NCBI GenBank assembly: GCA_029721515.1
Contig: CM056559.1
Span: forward strand, 9,962,001 to 10,026,000
DNA from: Synanceia verrucosa
Lineage: Eukaryota; Chordata; Actinopteri; Perciformes; Synanceiidae
Reading direction: 5' to 3'
DNA length: 64,000 bases
Numbering within the stretch: position 1 is the first letter of the stretch; every line of letters starts with the position of its first letter. Made by a program: the position numbers and the translations under genes. Positions 60,856 through 64,000 of this stretch are shown piece by piece. The notes below the pieces were generated by a model, which saw nothing but the letters and a program-made list of their open reading frames with translations, searched no databases and was not told where the DNA came from.

Positions 60856-61179
60856 TAAGGGTAGCAGTTTACAGACATTTTTTTCACGTTACACAATACT
60901 AACTGTACAAACAGACAGTTAAACGCTATCATGTGCACACACACACACTCAAAGTCAAACTTTCTGCATCTGATCTTCCTCTGTCCAAAAGCATCAATAG
61001 TGCACCACCAGCCAGCACACACACATAAAACACAAACCTTCAGCTTACAGCGCATAAAGCTGAATAAAAAACTCAAAATAAAAAGACCAAATCAAAACAT
61101 TTATTGATGCGCATTCCCATTTATATAAACAACAACAATATAAATACCTAATATGTACGCTGTATCTGTATCTGCCTGT

Positions 61180-61180
<1 letters not shown>

Positions 61181-61232
<52 letters not shown>
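61181..61232. repeat. (CA)n microsatellite
   Basis: A pure CA run of about 50 bases upstream of dock10 exon 1. Confidence 0.9.
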
Positions 61233-61234
<2 letters not shown>

Positions 61235-62146
61235 TTAAACCTCAGAGCAGAACAGAGATCTGTATAAGAGGAAACAGCTCCTGGTGATATAACAAACAGC
61301 TTCACCTGCTGTTAACACACATTACATAAGATACCATTAGGATTTTTGGGAAGACTAATGGATCACATGTCACGTCACAGAGAAAATCAATGCACTGCAT
61401 TATTCCACTTTAAAAGGGCCAGTTTACCCATCACCCACACAGTATACGCAAAAAAAACCCCCATCTTGTGTCACACTCTGTGCCTCTAGGGGTCAAGATA
61501 CACAGATTTTTGATTTATCTGTACACATTTTGCAATGGGGGTGAACAGAACATAATTTGTGGTGCTCACAGCATAAAAAAATCAGTAGGAACACAACTGT
61601 TATCACAACACACTTGTTAGCAAAATACTGTGCAACAATAACTAATTTGCACAACCAATTTTTACTGTCTATTTTTATGCTTTCTTTGTTTAGTACATTC
61701 TGTAAATATTAATTATTATTTTATTACTAATTGTATTATTTCATTTGTGGTGTATTCCTGACCATAACTTGTTTATGCTGCTATGGCAAGTGAATCTCCC
61801 CCAAGGGGGATGAATAAAAAAATATCCTATCCTATGAAGTGTTTACAGCAGTATCTGTGGGTTATCAAGACTATATGGGGACACTGTTTCTGGAACAACA
61901 CAAACTATTTTCTATCAAAACTTTTGTGAACAATCTGCCTGACTGGGTGCTAAATGTGAATATACGTTGCTGCTTTTTTATTTTTAAAGCACGTGATTGA
62001 TTTGATTTGGAAATTTGATGTTGTATATGAACAAGGCTAATCTCTTTAAAAATCTGCAGTAGCACATGCTATGTTTATAGTATGTGGTGCTCACATCAGC
62101 TAATGGCAGGTGGTTTTGGTCAAGTGATGTGAAGTGACAGCCAGGT

Positions 62147-62348
62147 TTAAAGGAACATGCCACCGTTGTTCTATACTGAAATATATTCTTCCCTGTTCTT
62201 AGACGAGTTGATACATACCTCTCTCATCTTTGGGCGTGCACTCAATCGCTCTGGTGCGCGTCGCCATTTTGTTAGCATTATATTATAGAATTATATTACT
62301 ATTATATACTATTATAGCGTTATAGAACAACAGTGGCATGTTCCTTAA
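62147..62348. mobile_element. MITE-like element with 29-bp terminal inverted repeats
   Basis: The left end, TTAAAGGAACATGCCACCG then TTGTTCTATA, is matched at the right end by its reverse complement with one substitution and one gap. Inside, the minus strand carries AAAATGGCGAC, an ATG frame (MATRTRAIECTPKDER) and a good donor (AG then gtatgt) at 62218. No transposase is present. Confidence 0.65.
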
Positions 62349-64000
62349 GGGTTAAAGTGCAAAAGCAAAAGCAGTTTCACATGTGATGGGCACAGTGTCT
62401 TGTGGTTTAGGAAGCATCAGAGATGACATTACAGTACGTCTCATGACTGCGACTCGAACGTTCATGAGTGAGCGCCGCAGCAAGCTGCAAGTCTACCAGG
62501 ACAAGACATTTCGAAGTAAAGCATTAAGCTTAATCTACTTTACGTTTTCCTGATTTAATAAGCATTAATAACTCTTTGATGTTCTGCATCCGAGACAGTG
62601 AATCATAATTATGCTCTTAGCACTGCGCTCCTTCAAACCCATTTAACGTCTGCAGCTCAACCTCCCTCCATCCATCCTCTGCTCTGCAGCTGCCTCCATC
62701 CTTCCGTTCATCCATCCCTCTCTCGCTTCCTCATTTGATCAAACATGCTCTGCAGCGCACTCCTTTATTTCTTCTTCCTTTGATTCTCTCTCTGTCTCCT
62801 CCCTGATCCCTTGTTCTCACCCTATTAAACATCCCTTTTAACATCCCCCCTTCTGTGTCACTCCCTCTTAGCAGGGGTGAGACAGAGTGGGTGTTGATGT
62901 TGGTAAACTACAGCTGTGTGGTGGGCACAAATAGAGCGCTAGACTGGCGGCTCATAGCATGGCTTCCCTCCAGCATAACTATGAAGTAGAGAGTGAAACA
63001 CAGGGAGAGGAGGCTGATGTGTCTGGATTGGTCAGAAAATGAAAAAAAGAGCAGAATAAGTTGAAAACAGAGATGGAATGACATAACAGGGTTCAACTCT
63101 TTACACTTGATGAGCACAAGCTGGTCTTTGTCATCCTAGAGCACAGATTTAAGGGCTTATCATCCTGATGTGAAGAAAGATGTGAGGAAAATGTGACAAA
63201 AACAGTGAGGGGGAGTCTGGAAAAGAGAAACAGTGTGAAAGATTGATAGGGAGTATGAGAGAGAAAGAGAAAGGGGGAGATAGGGGGACAACTGGGACAG
63301 CAGAGAGGCGAAGAAAACAGACAGAAGGCATCTGCTTTGCATCATTAGAGCAATGAAAGTTCTACGGAGCGACATAGTGGGACTAATGGGGATTCATACT
63401 TCTAAGAGGAGGCGCTACTGTGATGAAAATTTTTGAAGCCAATGTGACGTGTTGAGTAGTGATAAAAAATGAAACGAACACTTCAAACTTTCTTGCCATC
63501 ATCCAGAACACTCACAGTTTTTGTGGTGACCGTCTAACTAACACATCTAGATAGATAAATACTTGATCCAGAGGTGTTCTCGAAAACGATCTCTCATCTT
63601 CTCAAGGATTAATTAAATAAACAGGAGGAAGAGCTGCATTCTAAACATGGTGTGCCGCACATCTGACCGCTAACTCCTGTGTTGCATTATTATACCTTGA
63701 TTGGAGACGTGGTTACAATAAGCCTCTTTTGGCAGTCAAAATCCTCATGGAAGTCCTTGTTAAAATAAAAGACAACACACAGACCAGAGTACTATTCTTA
63801 CTCAGTTTGGATCTGAAATATTAAACAACTTTTGAAGAAACCCCATCTAGATCAAACAGTATTCTGAAACTGAAAAAGAATATCCAAACATTTCTGTTTA
63901 CCAAAGTTGTTGTGTTGACAGTGTCATGACCACAAATCAACTTTTCAAGAAATTTCCTGACCACAGTTAGGAGATGGCACATACAGTGTGAGTTGTGAAT
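62349..64000. other. Far 5' flank, nothing recognised
   Basis: There are pyrimidine-rich (62650-62880) and purine-rich (63180-63310) stretches, and no coding exon with a family motif. An upstream dock10 first exon may lie further right, outside the window. Confidence 0.45.

Larger units (their letters stand above)
60542..62146. other. dock10 5' flank or first intron
   Basis: No further coding exon is seen apart from the candidate at 60697-60855. A (CA)n microsatellite is at 61181-61232. A LINE/SINE-tail-like phrase (CCCCCAAGGGGGATGAATAAA) lies near 61799-61820. Confidence 0.45.

Overview
The window is animal nuclear DNA, most likely from a teleost fish. Genes are split by GT-AG introns, intergenic DNA is rich in CA/TG and TA microsatellites, and there are tRNA-derived SINEs and small inverted-repeat elements of the kind common in ray-finned fish. 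I see no bacterial, viral or CRISPR features.

Layout, left to right. (1) Bases 3-146 (+) hold the last coding exon of a trypsin-like serine protease, followed by a probable 3' UTR ending near an AATAAA at 1354. (2) mre11 (-, 2453-7617) is complete: 19 coding exons, 690 aa, and phases agree at every junction. (3) cep57 (+, 8719-12797) is complete: 11 coding exons, 487 aa, divergent from mre11 across about 1.1 kb. (4) 13.8-14.55 kb holds a long TA tract followed by an orphan CpG-rich block with promoter-like motifs but no recognised gene. (5) A CCDC195-like gene (-, 15992-17415) has 3 coding exons and 196 aa. (6) 17.4-23.1 kb is gene-poor, with one SINE and a decayed DNA-transposon-like stretch. 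(7) 23.1-25.5 kb (+) looks like a transcription unit with a 5' non-coding exon, a 550-aa ORF built on twelve 75-bp tandem repeats, and an AATAAA. I do not recognise its product. (8) dock10 (-, 27022-60541) fills the rest: 57 coding exons that join into 2185 aa, with PH, DHR-1 and DHR-2 domains. (9) 60.5-64 kb is 5' flank of dock10 or intron of a longer isoform, with a MITE at 62.15-62.35 kb.

Roles. MRE11 is a DNA-break nuclease, CEP57 a centrosome/microtubule scaffold, and DOCK10 a CDC42/RAC exchange factor. They are neighbours rather than an operon; only mre11 and cep57 may share a regulatory region. Exon limits were set by eye from splice consensus, reading phase and remembered human protein sequences, with no alignment run. 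The most interesting items are the 75-bp repeat gene with its 225-bp higher-order period, whose silent changes favour one frame; a 98-bp candidate poison exon in dock10; UG repeats at splice sites in mre11 and dock10; candidate alternative dock10 first exons; three SINE copies with perfect target-site duplications; and several near-perfect hairpin elements.
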